A stretch of 64,000 nt of DNA. Origin: CABZJG01 sp902512685. GTDB taxonomy: Bacteria > Pseudomonadota > Alphaproteobacteria > Rhodobacterales > Rhodobacteraceae. The stretch covers positions 1,612,001 to 1,676,000 of the forward strand of contig CP179201.1 in assembly GCA_051201605.1 (NCBI GenBank). Reading direction: 5' to 3'. This document shows, piece after piece, positions 42,220 through 51,557 of this stretch (its first letter is position 1; every line of letters begins with the position of its first letter). Position numbers and translations under genes: made by a program. The notes under the pieces were generated by a model. It saw only the letters and a list, made by a program, of their open reading frames with translations, was not told the origin of the DNA and ran no database searches.

Positions 42220-43416
42220 ATGATAAATTCCGAACGCCCCCGTATCCGATTGCGCCCCAATGCCATGGTTCAAAAATTTCGCCATGGGTTTCCCTGGGTC
42301 TATGGTAATGAGTTGGTGATGGACCGGCGCAGCCGGAAAATTGCCCCCGGCAGCTTTGCGGTGCTGGAAAGCGCAGTGCGCCAGCCACTGGCGCTGGTCA
42401 CGGTCAATCCGGCCTCGAAAATCGTGGCCCGGGTGCTGGCGCGTGACCTCGAGGTCCAGATTGATCAAGACTGGATCACCGCCCGATTGAAAAAAGCGCT
42501 GGCGCTGCGTGAGCAGCTTTATGACGCACCCTTTTACCGTTTGGTACATGCCGAGGCAGATGGGTTTCCGGGTGTGATTATTGACCGGTTTGGCGATGTG
42601 GCGGTGATACAGCCCAATGCTGCCTGGGCAGAGCAATTCATTGATGTGCTCTGCGCTGCACTGGTGGCGGTCACGGGGGTAACATGCGTGTTGAAAAACG
42701 CCGCTGGACGTGCGCGCAGCCTTGAAGGGCTTGATGGGGAAAATGCGGTTTTGCTGGGCTCGGCGCCAAAGCATCCGATCCCGGTGGGAATGAATGGTGC
42801 CGTCTATATGACAGATCTGCAGGGCGGTCAGAAAACTGGGATTTTTTATGACCAGCGTCCAAATCATGCCTTTGCTGCAAAATTGGCCAAGGGCGCGCGG
42901 GTGCTGGATGTATTTAGCCATGTAGGCGGCTTTGGGCTGGCGGCTTTGGCGGGGGGGGCAAGCGCGGTGCTGTCGGTAGATGGCTCGGCCGCAGCGCTTG
43001 AACTGGCCCATCAGGGCGCCGAGGCCAGCGGTGTGGGGGCACAGTTTGAAACCCGCAAAGGTGACGCTTTTGAGGTGCTTGGCACGCTGGCTGAAAGCGG
43101 CGCGCGATTTGATCTGGTGATCTGTGACCCGCCTGCGTTTGCCTCATCTAAGCCTGCGCTTGAGGCCGGGTTGCGCGCCTATGAAAAACTGGCCCGTATG
43201 GCCGCGTCCTTGGTGCAAGAGGGCGGCTATCTTGGGCTATGCTCGTGCTCGCATGCGGCCGATCTGGCACGGTTTCGCAGCGCCTCGATCCGCGGCATTG
43301 GCCGCGCGGGCCGCGCCAGTGCATTGATCCACACCGGTTTTTCCGGCCCTGATCATCCAGTGCATCCGCACTTGGCGGAAAGCAGCTATCTAAAAGCGCT
43401 GTTTTTCCGCCTATGA
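42220..43416 (+). CDS. Class I SAM-dependent rRNA large-subunit methyltransferase (RlmI-like)
   Basis: A 398-residue protein. An N-terminal PUA-like RNA-binding domain (RIRLRPNAMVQKFRHGFPWV) is followed by an extra domain (YRLVHAEADGFPGVIIDRFG) and a Rossmann methyltransferase core: RVLDVFSHVGGFGLAALAGG (motif I), LVICDPPAFASSKPA (motif IV) and LGLCSCSH, where Cys is typical of m5C enzymes. It resembles RlmI, which methylates a cytosine of 23S rRNA. It overlaps the PIN gene by four bases. Confidence 0.87.
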   Translation: MINSERPRIRLRPNAMVQKFRHGFPWVYGNELVMDRRSRKIAPGSFAVLESAVRQPLALVTVNPASKIVARVLARDLEVQIDQDWITARLKKALALREQLYDAPFYRLVHAEADGFPGVIIDRFGDVAVIQPNAAWAEQFIDVLCAALVAVTGVTCVLKNAAGRARSLEGLDGENAVLLGSAPKHPIPVGMNGAVYMTDLQGGQKTGIFYDQRPNHAFAAKLAKGARVLDVFSHVGGFGLAALAGGASAVLSVDGSAAALELAHQGAEASGVGAQFETRKGDAFEVLGTLAESGARFDLVICDPPAFASSKPALEAGLRAYEKLARMAASLVQEGGYLGLCSCSHAADLARFRSASIRGIGRAGRASALIHTGFSGPDHPVHPHLAESSYLKALFFRL

Positions 43417-43964
43417 AGCTGTTGTTTGATACCTGCGTGCTCTATCCCACGGTGATGCGCGAGATGCTGCTGGGCGCAGCAGATGCGATGGGCTGGCAGC
43501 CGCTTTGGTCGGCGCGCATTTTTGACGAATGGGTGCATGCGGCTGGCAAGCTGGGCCCCGAGGGTCCTGTTTTTGCGCGCGGTGAAGTTGCGCTGTTGCG
43601 GGCCAAATGGCCGAACGCAGAGATCAACTGGCCGCCCTCTTTAGAGGCCCGCCTATGGCTGCCTGATGACGCAGACCGCCATGTATTAGCGGCGGCTATT
43701 GCAGGATCAGCAGATCAGATTATCACATTGAATGCGAAAGATTTCCCCAAACATATTCTACGTGAAGAAGGGGTTGATCGCCGTGATCCCGATGCGCTTT
43801 TGCTGCAGGCGTTTGAGGCCGCGCCAGAGGCGATGGCTCGGGTGGCCCGCGCTATAAAAATGCGCGCTGAAAGCCTGTCGGGCGCGACTTGGCAGACGCG
43901 CGCCTTTTATAAAAAAGCCCGTTTGCCCAAGCTGGCCAAAGCCCTGGCTGCTGTTGAGGGGTAA
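43413..43964 (+). CDS. PIN-domain protein of the RSP_2648 type
   Basis: A 183-residue PIN-domain protein starting LLFDTCVLYPTVMREMLLGA, with acidic residues in DDADRHVLAAAIAGSADQII and LNAKDFP. This matches the longer PIN proteins of Rhodobacterales that occur singly, without a classical antitoxin. It is translationally coupled to an rRNA methyltransferase gene, which hints at an RNA-processing role rather than a plasmid-type toxin. That is inference only. Confidence 0.82.
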   Translation: MKLLFDTCVLYPTVMREMLLGAADAMGWQPLWSARIFDEWVHAAGKLGPEGPVFARGEVALLRAKWPNAEINWPPSLEARLWLPDDADRHVLAAAIAGSADQIITLNAKDFPKHILREEGVDRRDPDALLLQAFEAAPEAMARVARAIKMRAESLSGATWQTRAFYKKARLPKLAKALAAVEG

Positions 43965-44107
43965 CGCGGGCGGGTTTATACCGCCAAACGTCCCGGTAAA
44001 GCCGCCCTCGGCGAGATTATTTGGGCAAAAAAATCAGCCCAGAAGCAATCGCAGGCGGCAGGTGGGCGCGCGCGAGTGACCTGCGCGCTGTGCGATCCTA
44101 GTGCGCC

Positions 44108-45385
44108 TTAGCCGCGTAAAATGCTGCGGCCGGCGTATTCGGCGCTGTCGTCGAGTTGCTCTTCGATCCGGATCAGCTGGTTGTATTTCGCCAGCCGGTC
44201 CGAGCGCGCCAGCGATCCGGTTTTAATCTGACCGCAATTTGTTGCCACCGCCAGATCGGCAATCGTGGTGTCTTCTGTTTCGCCAGAGCGGTGCGACATC
44301 ACATTGGTAAAGCGCGCACGGTGGGCCATATCGACCGCCTTGAGGGTCTCAGAAAGGGTGCCAATCTGGTTGACTTTGACCAGCATCGAATTGGCGCAGC
44401 CCTCGGCAATGCCGCGAGCCAGACGCTCGGGGTTGGTGACAAAAAGATCGTCGCCCACCAGCTGTACTTTATTGCCAAGTTCCTGCGTCAGCATGGCCCA
44501 GCCCGCCCAATCGTCTTCGGCCATGCCGTCTTCGATCGACAGGATCGGATAGTCGCGGCTGAGATCTGCCAGATAGGCAACGTTTTGTTCAGAGCTCAGC
44601 GAAATGCCTTCGCCGCTAAGCTCATAGGCGCCATTGCGGTAATATTCAGTGGCGGCGCAATCGAGCGCCAGATAGATGTCCTGGCCCGGTGCGTAGCCGG
44701 CCTTTTCAATGGATTTCAAAATGAAATCAAGTGCATCACGGGTCGAGCTAAGGTTTGGTGCAAAGCCGCCCTCATCGCCTATTCCGGTGGAAAGACCAGC
44801 TTCAGACAGTTGTTTTTTCAACGTGTGAAACACTTCTGAACCCATGCGCACCGCATCGCGGATATTTTGCGCGGCCACCGGCATGATCATAAATTCCTGA
44901 ATGTCGATCGGATTATCTGCATGTTCACCGCCATTGATGATATTCATCATTGGCACCGGCAGGACGCGCGCGGCAGTGCCGCCGACATAGCGGTAAAGCG
45001 GCATGGCGCTATGGTCTGCGGCGGCTTTGGCCACCGCCAAAGACACGCCCAAGATCGCATTTGCGCCGAGCCTTGATTTGTTATGCGTGCCATCAAGGGC
45101 AATCATCGCGGCATCTATTGCCTGCTGCTCGCTGGCATCAAAGCCCACCAGTGTTTCGGCAATTTCGCTGTTTACCGCTGCCACTGCAGCTTGCACGCCC
45201 TTGCCCATATAGCGGGTTTTATTACCGTCACGTTTTTCTACCGCCTCATGGGCGCCGGTTGATGCGCCCGAGGGTACAGCGGCACGGCCCATGGTGCCAT
45301 CTTCTAGGGTGACGTCGACTTCAACTGTTGGATTGCCCCGGCTATCAAGAATTTCACGTGCGAAAATATCGTTTATAATGCTCAT
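44108..45385 (-). CDS. eno: Enolase
   Basis: A 425-residue glycolytic enzyme converting 2-phosphoglycerate to phosphoenolpyruvate. DIFAREILDSRGNPTVEVDV opens it. GANAILGVSLAVAKAAA, GDEGGFAPN (catalytic Glu loop), SIEDGMAEDDW, LVGDDLFVTN, the LVKVNQIGTLSET loop (catalytic Lys) and SHRSGETED complete the active site. The gene stands alone. The 143-base gap after it, shared with the convergent PIN gene, shows no clear terminator. Confidence 0.96.
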   Translation of the reverse strand: MSIINDIFAREILDSRGNPTVEVDVTLEDGTMGRAAVPSGASTGAHEAVEKRDGNKTRYMGKGVQAAVAAVNSEIAETLVGFDASEQQAIDAAMIALDGTHNKSRLGANAILGVSLAVAKAAADHSAMPLYRYVGGTAARVLPVPMMNIINGGEHADNPIDIQEFMIMPVAAQNIRDAVRMGSEVFHTLKKQLSEAGLSTGIGDEGGFAPNLSSTRDALDFILKSIEKAGYAPGQDIYLALDCAATEYYRNGAYELSGEGISLSSEQNVAYLADLSRDYPILSIEDGMAEDDWAGWAMLTQELGNKVQLVGDDLFVTNPERLARGIAEGCANSMLVKVNQIGTLSETLKAVDMAHRARFTNVMSHRSGETEDTTIADLAVATNCGQIKTGSLARSDRLAKYNQLIRIEEQLDDSAEYAGRSILRG

Positions 45386-45518
45386 ATCGGGTCCTTTGCG
45401 GCGCAGCCAGTTGATTTGTTTGATTTGGGGCAGTCATAGGCAATCATACACAAAATGGCCAGAGCTATCCGAGTTGTGGCTGTAAGCGGGTCTGCAGCAG
45501 GGTGACGCAGGGTAAACG

Positions 45519-46391
45519 TTAGGCAGTTTGTGGTGCGCGGCGCAGGTTTTCACGCCAGAAGGTATAGAGCCCAGAGCCTATGATAATCACAGCCCCGGCA
45601 AGGGTTTGCCAGTCTGGCTGTTCGTTCAAGACCGTTACGGCAATGGCCAGTGCAAACAGCAACCGCGAATAGCGAAACGGGGCAATCACCGACACATCGC
45701 CGATGCGGGTGGCCAAAACAATACAAAAATAGGCCAGCCCGCCGATCACACAGGCACAGCCCATCAGCGCCCAATGCGCGGGGTCCGGCCAGATCAGAGG
45801 ATCGAAAAACGGCAGCGCAATCAGACCAGCAAGGAGTGAGGCAAAAAACGCATAAGCCGTCACGGTGTAGGATGAAAGTGCCGGCGGGATCAGCCGAGAA
45901 GACAAATCACGGAAAGCCAGAAACACGACCCCAATAATTGCCAGTATCGAGGCTGGTTGGAACCCATCCATGCCCGGACGTACGACGATCAAAACACCCG
46001 TAAAGCCCACCAAAATCGCGCTCCAGCGGCGCCAGCCCACCGCTTCTTTGAGGACCAGTGCGGCCCCCATCGTGACCAAAATCGGAGTTGCCTGCAAAAT
46101 TGAGGTGACCGTGGCCAGCGGGATCCAAGCCAGTGCAGGCAGGAAAAACAGCGGCGCAAAAATATCTGCAACAAATCGGATGGCAAAAGGTTTGTTGCGC
46201 ATTTGGGGGCTAAAAAATGGGTCGCGTCGAATAATCACAACGGCTGAAAATAGCAAAAATCCCCCAAGGCCGAGCAGGATCAGCAGCTCTGAGATTGGTA
46301 AGTCCCGGGCAAGTATTTTCAACAACGTGTCCTCGACCGCAAAGCCGGCCATGGCAAGAAGCATGAAAATTATACCGCGCAGGTTATCCAT
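45519..46391 (-). CDS. EamA/DMT-family transporter
   Basis: A 290-residue inner-membrane protein with ten hydrophobic segments in two EamA repeats (about residues 1-140 and 150-285). Typical pieces are MLLAMAGFAVEDTLLKILAR, ILQATPILVTMGAALVLKE and IAPFRYSRLLFALAIAVTVL. Members export metabolites or amino acids; the substrate here is unknown. It lies between eno and fur, both in the same direction but with gaps, so probably has its own promoter. Confidence 0.88.
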   Translation of the reverse strand: MDNLRGIIFMLLAMAGFAVEDTLLKILARDLPISELLILLGLGGFLLFSAVVIIRRDPFFSPQMRNKPFAIRFVADIFAPLFFLPALAWIPLATVTSILQATPILVTMGAALVLKEAVGWRRWSAILVGFTGVLIVVRPGMDGFQPASILAIIGVVFLAFRDLSSRLIPPALSSYTVTAYAFFASLLAGLIALPFFDPLIWPDPAHWALMGCACVIGGLAYFCIVLATRIGDVSVIAPFRYSRLLFALAIAVTVLNEQPDWQTLAGAVIIIGSGLYTFWRENLRRAPQTA

Positions 46392-46486
46392 ATATCAGGG
46401 GTCTCGATTGTTAAAAAAGCGAAGGCGGGGTTTTAATGTCACCGCCCAGAGTGATGAGCTGTCGCGGTAAAAGAAATGTCAAGAAG

Positions 46487-46909
46487 CTAGGCGGACCTTT
46501 CGGGTTTGATTGGCACGCCGTAAAGTTCAAGTTTATGGCCCTTGAGCCGGTAACCCAGCTTGGCGGCAATTTTTTCCTGCAATGCTTCAATGTCGGGATC
46601 AACAAATTCGATCACTTCACCGCTATTGAGGTCAATCAGGTGATCATGATGATCACGCTCGGCGTCTTCATAGCGGGCGCGTCCATCACCAAATTCCACA
46701 CGCTCAAGGATGCCTGCTTCTTCAAAAAGCTTGACCGTACGGTATACGGTTGCAATCGAAATTGCGGCATCCAGTGCGGACGCACGTGCATAAAGCTCTT
46801 CTACATCGGGGTGATCTTCTGCGCCTTCTAGAACACCGGCAATGGTTCGGCGCTGGCCGGTCATTCGCAAACCATTGGACTCGCATCGTTCAATAATAGT
46901 TTCCGGCAT
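46487..46909 (-). CDS. Fur-family transcriptional regulator
   Basis: A 140-residue metal-responsive regulator. The winged-helix domain (residues about 5-80) has RMTGQRRTIAGVLEGAEDHP and AISIATVYRTVKLFEEAGIL. The dimer/metal domain has ERDHHDHLIDLNSGEVIEF, the HHDH metal motif. Cys pairs of zinc-structural Fur proteins are absent, as in many alphaproteobacterial Fur/Mur proteins, so it may sense iron or manganese. A long inverted repeat lies about 50-80 bases upstream of its start. Confidence 0.88.
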   Translation of the reverse strand: MPETIIERCESNGLRMTGQRRTIAGVLEGAEDHPDVEELYARASALDAAISIATVYRTVKLFEEAGILERVEFGDGRARYEDAERDHHDHLIDLNSGEVIEFVDPDIEALQEKIAAKLGYRLKGHKLELYGVPIKPERSA

Positions 46910-47272
46910 CGGCTTTCCTCAGGCGCATTTGCAAGGCTTCATTTAGATTATTTCCCTTGCGGTGCAAAGGTTTGAATTTGCCGCACCGCAGAAAATCATT
47001 GACATTTCTGCCTAAAACCCTCACAGCGCTGGATAAGCGATAATTCCTGCCGCGTGAGCAGTCAACAGGCCATTGGGCACTCGTGCCCCTTGTAAACGGC
47101 CGCATAAGAGTTTTCGCACCGTTCCCAAAATCACGCGTGGGCACACACGCATGGCACTTGATCGGGTATTTGACCTGCTCAGGCGACGCCATGTGCCCAA
47201 GTGACCTGACTGTCTTTCTTGGCAGGCGGGCAAATGAATACGCGCCAAGCCCAAAGCTTTGGCGTTGAAAGG
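46910..47272. promoter_or_regulatory. Divergent intergenic region between the Fur-family gene and the DEAD-box helicase
   Basis: About 360 bases. It contains an 8-base inverted repeat TGCGGTGC/GCACCGCA (46958-46965 and 46983-46990, 17 bases apart) near the fur start. A small hairpin GGGCA-CTCG-TGCCC lies at 47075-47088. A TTGACA is present near 47000 but without a convincing -10. It probably holds promoters for both genes, and a cold-shock-type leader for the helicase is possible. No RNA gene is recognised. Confidence 0.35.
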
Positions 47273-48568
47273 ATGACTTTGAATTTATTCCAAGAAATGG
47301 GCTTGCCCGAAAAACTCGTTGCGCGCGTGGCCGCTTTGGGAATTACCGAGCCAACGCCTATCCAAACCCATGCCATCCCAGCGGTGCTGGACGGCAAAGA
47401 TGTGATGGGACTGGCGCAAACCGGAACCGGAAAAACCGCAGCTTTTGGTTTGCCTTTGGTGGCATCATTGCTTTCAGGTGGCAAAAAGCCTGCGCCCAAA
47501 ACCGTGCGCGGTTTGATTTTGGCCCCGACCCGCGAACTGGCCAAGCAAATCAGCGATAATCTAAACAGTTTTGTGGAAAATACGCCGCTAAAAATTGGCT
47601 TGGTTGTGGGCGGTGCGTCCATTAACCCCCAAATAAAACGGCTTCAGCGGGGCACAGATATTCTGGTGGCAACGCCGGGGCGCTTGATTGATTTGCTCGA
47701 TCGTCGGGCTTTGACGCTGGAAGAAACCACCTTTTTGGTGTTGGATGAGGCGGACCAAATGCTTGATCTGGGCTTTATCCACAGCCTGCGTAAAATCGCA
47801 TCCCTACTTCCGCCAGAGCGGCAAACCATGTTGTTTTCCGCCACCATGCCAAAGCAAATGAACGAGCTGTCAGCCAGCTATCTGCAAAATCCGGTCCGGG
47901 TCGAAGTGGCCCCGCCGGGCAAAGCCGCGGATAAAATCACCCAGTCTGTTCATTTCATTGCAAAATCGGAGAAACCGGCTTTGCTTATTGAATTGATCGA
48001 CAAACATCGTGATCAGTTAGCGCTGGTCTTTTCGCGCACCAAACACGGCGCTGAGCGGTTAAAGAAAAACTTGGAAAATGCCGGCTTTGCGGCAGAATCC
48101 GTGCATGGTAATAAATCCCAAAGCCAGCGGGAACGTGCCTTGAGAGCCTTTAAAGCGGGTAAGGCAAAAATCTTGGTTGCAACTGATGTGGCTGCACGCG
48201 GCTTGGATATTCCTGATGTGCGCTTTGTGTATAATTTCGATCTGCCCAATGTGCCGGAAAACTATGTCCACCGTATCGGCCGCACGGCGCGCGCCGGCGC
48301 GTCTGGCGCGGCGGTGGCCTTTTGCGCCCCGGATGAGATGGGTGAGTTAAAAGCGATCCATAAAACCATGGGGATTTCTATCCCTGTGGCCTCGGGCCGC
48401 CCGTGGGAAGATCTGGGCAACAGCGGTGAGGGCAAGCCGAAAGGCAAGTCGCGCAGACGGCGGCCAAACCGGTCAAAAGAACATGGAGGCAACGGCGGAC
48501 AAGGCCCCACTGGTGCCCAAAAAGCCCGGCATCGGCGTAAGGCAAAAGCCGCACGTTCGGCAGCCTAA
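47273..48568 (+). CDS. DEAD-box ATP-dependent RNA helicase (RhlE-like)
   Basis: A 431-residue helicase that unwinds structured RNA. The Q motif and Walker A read PTPIQTHAI and AQTGTGKTAAF. PTRELAKQI, VATPGRLIDLL, LVLDEADQML (DEAD), LFSATMP, then domain 2 with LVFSRTKHGAE, ARGLDIP and HRIGRTARAG follow. The last 60 residues are basic (GKSRRRRPNRSKEHGG), as in RhlE proteins that bind rRNA. I chose ATG 47273 for family fit; ATG 47234 (13 residues longer, with GGCGGG upstream) is possible. Confidence 0.92.
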   Translation: MTLNLFQEMGLPEKLVARVAALGITEPTPIQTHAIPAVLDGKDVMGLAQTGTGKTAAFGLPLVASLLSGGKKPAPKTVRGLILAPTRELAKQISDNLNSFVENTPLKIGLVVGGASINPQIKRLQRGTDILVATPGRLIDLLDRRALTLEETTFLVLDEADQMLDLGFIHSLRKIASLLPPERQTMLFSATMPKQMNELSASYLQNPVRVEVAPPGKAADKITQSVHFIAKSEKPALLIELIDKHRDQLALVFSRTKHGAERLKKNLENAGFAAESVHGNKSQSQRERALRAFKAGKAKILVATDVAARGLDIPDVRFVYNFDLPNVPENYVHRIGRTARAGASGAAVAFCAPDEMGELKAIHKTMGISIPVASGRPWEDLGNSGEGKPKGKSRRRRPNRSKEHGGNGGQGPTGAQKARHRRKAKAARSAA

Positions 48569-48581
48569 AAGCGAAGTTTTG

Positions 48582-48608
48582 CGGCGGCGCACATTTTAAG
48601 CGCCGCCG
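48582..48608. terminator. Strong hairpin between convergent helicase and antiporter genes
   Basis: Perfect 9-base arms CGGCGGCGC (48582-48590) and GCGCCGCCG (48600-48608) with a nine-base loop, between two genes that end toward each other. The flanks are TTTT before and AAAA after, the reverse of a classical T-tailed terminator on both strands. It may still halt transcription or protect 3' ends. Confidence 0.4.
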
Positions 48609-48627
48609 AAAATAAAGGCAGATTGAT

Positions 48628-49875
48628 TTACATCAGATCCGGCTCGCGGCCGAGCCGGTTGGCCAATCTGGACACCGTAAGCCCCTGAACAATGATTGAA
48701 AAGACCACCACCACATAGGTCGCGGTGAGGATCAAGGGCTTCCATTCACTGTCCGGAAGCGACAGCGCCAGCGCCACTGAAATACCGCCCTTGAGCCCGC
48801 CCCAGGTCATGATCGGTATGATGCCGCGAGAAAATTGGCGAAACGGGCGCAGCGCCAAAACCGGCACCGCAACCGCCGCCAGCCGGGCCACCAGAGCCAA
48901 GGCAATAGCAAAGCTTGCGGTCATTAAGATCGAGCCGTCAAAGGCAATGGCAAAGACCTCAAAGCCGATCATCAAAAACAAGACCGCATTGAGGATTTCG
49001 TCAATCAGGCTCCAAAACGCATCAACATAATGGCGGGTTTCTTCGCTCATGCCATGTTTGCTGCCAATATCACCGATCAGCAAACCGGCGCAAACCGCCA
49101 TGATCGGCGCCGAAACATGAAGCCAGACCGAAAGTTGATAGCCGCCAAACGCCAGGGCCAAAGTCAGCAGAACCTCTAGGGGATAGTCATCAATTTGGCG
49201 CATGACCCGAAACACGGCCCAGCCCAGCACCACCCCTAGGATTGCGCCGCCCAATGCCTCTTGGAGGAACAAACGCGCGGCTGCATAAAGCCCGCTGCCG
49301 TGATGATCATCTGCAGGAAAAGCCAGTCCGACAAGCACCAAAAACACCACATATCCAACGCCATCATTAAACAGGGATTCGCCTGCGATTTTGGTTTCTA
49401 GGGATTTTTTCAAATTGGCTTCGCGCAAGACACCCAAAACCGCCACCGGGTCAGTGGGCGAAATTAAGGCCCCAAATACCAATGCAATCATAATGGGAAT
49501 TCCGGTCATCCAGGCAAACCCCAACCCGAAAATCACCGTTGAAAGCGCAACCCCGATGGTGGCCATAAGCATGACCAGGCTCCATTCGTTTCGCAGATCG
49601 GATAATTTGACATGCAGCGCACCGGCAAAAAGCAACAGCCCAAGCATGCCTTCCAGCAGGGCGGTGGAGAAATCAATCCCGATAACGGCTGTGCGAATGG
49701 ATTCTGCAATGCCCAATTCGGGCAAAAACACATCAATCCCTATGGTGCCCAAAGACGCCAAAAGCGAAACCACCAGAATGCCAATTGCACTTGGCAGTTT
49801 GAAAAATAGATAGTTAATAGCTCCAAATCCTGCGGCAAAGACCAACAGAAGTGATGTTATTTGTAAAATATCCAT
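48628..49875 (-). CDS. CPA1-type cation/proton antiporter
   Basis: A 415-residue inner-membrane protein with about 12 hydrophobic segments. The ion-binding core is FGALISPTDPVAVLGVLRE and GESLFNDGVGYVVFLVLVGL (the Asp of the 'ND' pair), and TWGGLKGGISVALALSLPDS is the second unwound-helix motif. The family exchanges Na+ or K+ for H+ to control pH and salt balance, useful in a marine cell. The long cytoplasmic C-terminal domain is missing, which is normal for short NhaP-like forms. Confidence 0.9.
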   Translation of the reverse strand: MDILQITSLLLVFAAGFGAINYLFFKLPSAIGILVVSLLASLGTIGIDVFLPELGIAESIRTAVIGIDFSTALLEGMLGLLLFAGALHVKLSDLRNEWSLVMLMATIGVALSTVIFGLGFAWMTGIPIMIALVFGALISPTDPVAVLGVLREANLKKSLETKIAGESLFNDGVGYVVFLVLVGLAFPADDHHGSGLYAAARLFLQEALGGAILGVVLGWAVFRVMRQIDDYPLEVLLTLALAFGGYQLSVWLHVSAPIMAVCAGLLIGDIGSKHGMSEETRHYVDAFWSLIDEILNAVLFLMIGFEVFAIAFDGSILMTASFAIALALVARLAAVAVPVLALRPFRQFSRGIIPIMTWGGLKGGISVALALSLPDSEWKPLILTATYVVVVFSIIVQGLTVSRLANRLGREPDLM

Positions 49876-50006
49876 GCAGACTGGTTCCCCATTGTCGTTT
49901 GCTCACAAACCATAGCAATAAATCTTTTTATAATATAGCTTTATGAAAATTCGTGAATTGTCGGGTTTGGCTTGACCTCGGCGGTGGATTGTTTTTGGGT
50001 TTGCCC

Positions 50007-50885
50007 ATGTTGGAAAAACGTTCGGTTGATGCGCAAGGCGCAATGATGTTGGTGGGGTTTTCGCTGTTGCTGGCTTTTAATCAAGTGGTGATTAAAGTTG
50101 CCAACGGGGGGTTTCAACCAGTTTACCTTGCGGCGCTGCGCTCGCTTGGCGCGGTTTTTGTCTTGGCGATCTGGATGCGCTGGCGCGGTAGACCGATGCT
50201 GCCGGCACCGGAAAATCTGTGGCCGAGTGTCCTATTGGGGGCACTGTTTTCAGCCGAATTTATATTTTTGTTTCTGGCTTTGGACCTGACCACGGTTTCG
50301 CGGGTGAGCATTTTATTTTATTCCATGCCGATCTGGCTGGCAGTGGCGGCGCATTTTTTGTTGCCCAATGAAAAACTGAACGGGCTGCGTGTGGCAGGGC
50401 TTGTGTTGGCGATTATCGGCGTTGCCTGGGCGGTTTTTGATCGAAGTGAGCTGCGCGAGCCCAGTTTTTGGGGCGATATTCTGGCGCTAAGCGCTGCAGT
50501 TACATGGGCCGGTATTGCGCTGTGCGTGCGCATGACGGGCCTTGCGCGCGAGCGGCCAGAGACGCAGTTATTTGTGCAGCTTTTGGTGTCTTTGCCGCTG
50601 CTTTTTGTAGCCTCGCTGTTTTTCGGTGATCTAATGCGCGATCCGATGCCGATCCATTGGGCCGGATTGGCGTTTCAATCGGTTGTGGTGGCTTGTTTTG
50701 GATTTTTGTTCTGGTTTTGGCTGGTCAGCGTTTACAAAGCCTCTGGCGTTGCCTCGTTTAATTTTTTGTCGCCGGTCTTTAGTGTTGCTTTGGGATGGCT
50801 TATCTTAAACGAGCAGATCAGCAGCAGTATTATTGGTGGTTTAATCCTTGTGGCTGCTGGGCTTATGTTGATTAACCGAAAGTGA
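50007..50885 (+). CDS. EamA/DMT-family transporter
   Basis: A 292-residue inner-membrane protein with ten predicted helices in two EamA repeats (MLVGFSLLLAFNQVVIKVAN at the start, FNFLSPVFSVALGWLILNEQ in the second half). Substrate unknown. The ATG at 50007 is preferred; the longer frame from 49953 adds 18 residues with no membrane helix of its own. It is the second transporter of this family in the window and only distantly similar to the one at 45.5 kb. Confidence 0.88.
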   Translation: MLEKRSVDAQGAMMLVGFSLLLAFNQVVIKVANGGFQPVYLAALRSLGAVFVLAIWMRWRGRPMLPAPENLWPSVLLGALFSAEFIFLFLALDLTTVSRVSILFYSMPIWLAVAAHFLLPNEKLNGLRVAGLVLAIIGVAWAVFDRSELREPSFWGDILALSAAVTWAGIALCVRMTGLARERPETQLFVQLLVSLPLLFVASLFFGDLMRDPMPIHWAGLAFQSVVVACFGFLFWFWLVSVYKASGVASFNFLSPVFSVALGWLILNEQISSSIIGGLILVAAGLMLINRK

Positions 50886-50962
50886 TTTTGAACGACATGG
50901 CCGTCTATTGAGCCTTGAGCCCGGGATTATTTGAGTATTTTAACAAAGAAAAAGGTATAGGG

Positions 50963-51557
50963 GTGACAGATTTTCCCGAAGTTTATTTTCTGCGCCATGG
51001 GCAGACAGAATGGAATTTGCAAGGCCGGTTTCAGGGCCAAAAGGACAGCCCCTTGACCGCGCTTGGGAGGGTTCAGGCAGAAGATCAGGGGCGGCTGTTG
51101 CGCGCGTTGATTGCAGATTGGCGCGCAGTGGATGTGTGGGTCAGCCCTTTGGGCCGCACGCGCAAGACGGCGGAGATTGCGCTACGCAATGTGCCGGCGA
51201 TGCCCGAAATTGTGCCCGAACTGGCTGAGATCAATGTTGGCGGCTGGCAAGGTCTGAGGCGCGCCGAAATAGAAAAGCTGGAGCCACGGCTTGCCATTGG
51301 CAGTCAAAGCGAGCGGTTTGAGGTGTATTTTAGCAGCCCCGGGGGGTGAAAGCTATGACGCGTTCAGCGCCCGTATACGGTCGGTTTTAGAGGCTGCGCG
51401 GCGGCCAACGGTGATTGTGGCGCATGGGATTGTCAGCCGTGTGCTGCGCGGGCTCTGGCTGGGACTTGAGCGTAGCCAGTTGGCCGGGCTTCCGGGCGGG
51501 CAGGGCTGTATATTTCATCTCAAAGAAGGGCGCGAAGAGGTGCTTTGGCCAAACTGA
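50963..51557 (+). pseudogene. Histidine phosphatase (phosphoglycerate-mutase-like), frameshifted
   Basis: The N-terminal part has the catalytic VYFLRHGQTEWNLQGRFQG (His of RHG), SPLTALGRVQAEDQG and SPLGRTRKTAEIAL. The frame then ends at TGA right after a run of six G (51347-51349 inside the stop context). With one G fewer it continues as GGESYDAF ... TVIVAHGIVSRVLRG, which holds the second catalytic His, to 51557. Together they make a normal protein of about 197 residues. The start is GTG 50963. Both halves are well kept, so a recent lesion or a sequencing error is likely. Confidence 0.82.

Noticed and set aside
42187..43011. A 274-codon open frame antisense to the rRNA methyltransferase gene
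   Set aside because: It has no recognisable domain and an odd Arg/His/Pro-rich composition, and it mirrors a well-supported gene on the other strand.
44156..44839. A 227-codon frame antisense to enolase
   Set aside because: Shadow of the third-position bias of eno; no family resemblance.
47075..47088. Small hairpin GGGCA-CTCG-TGCCC as a terminator
   Set aside because: It lies in a divergent promoter region with no T-run, so termination there makes little sense; at most an operator.
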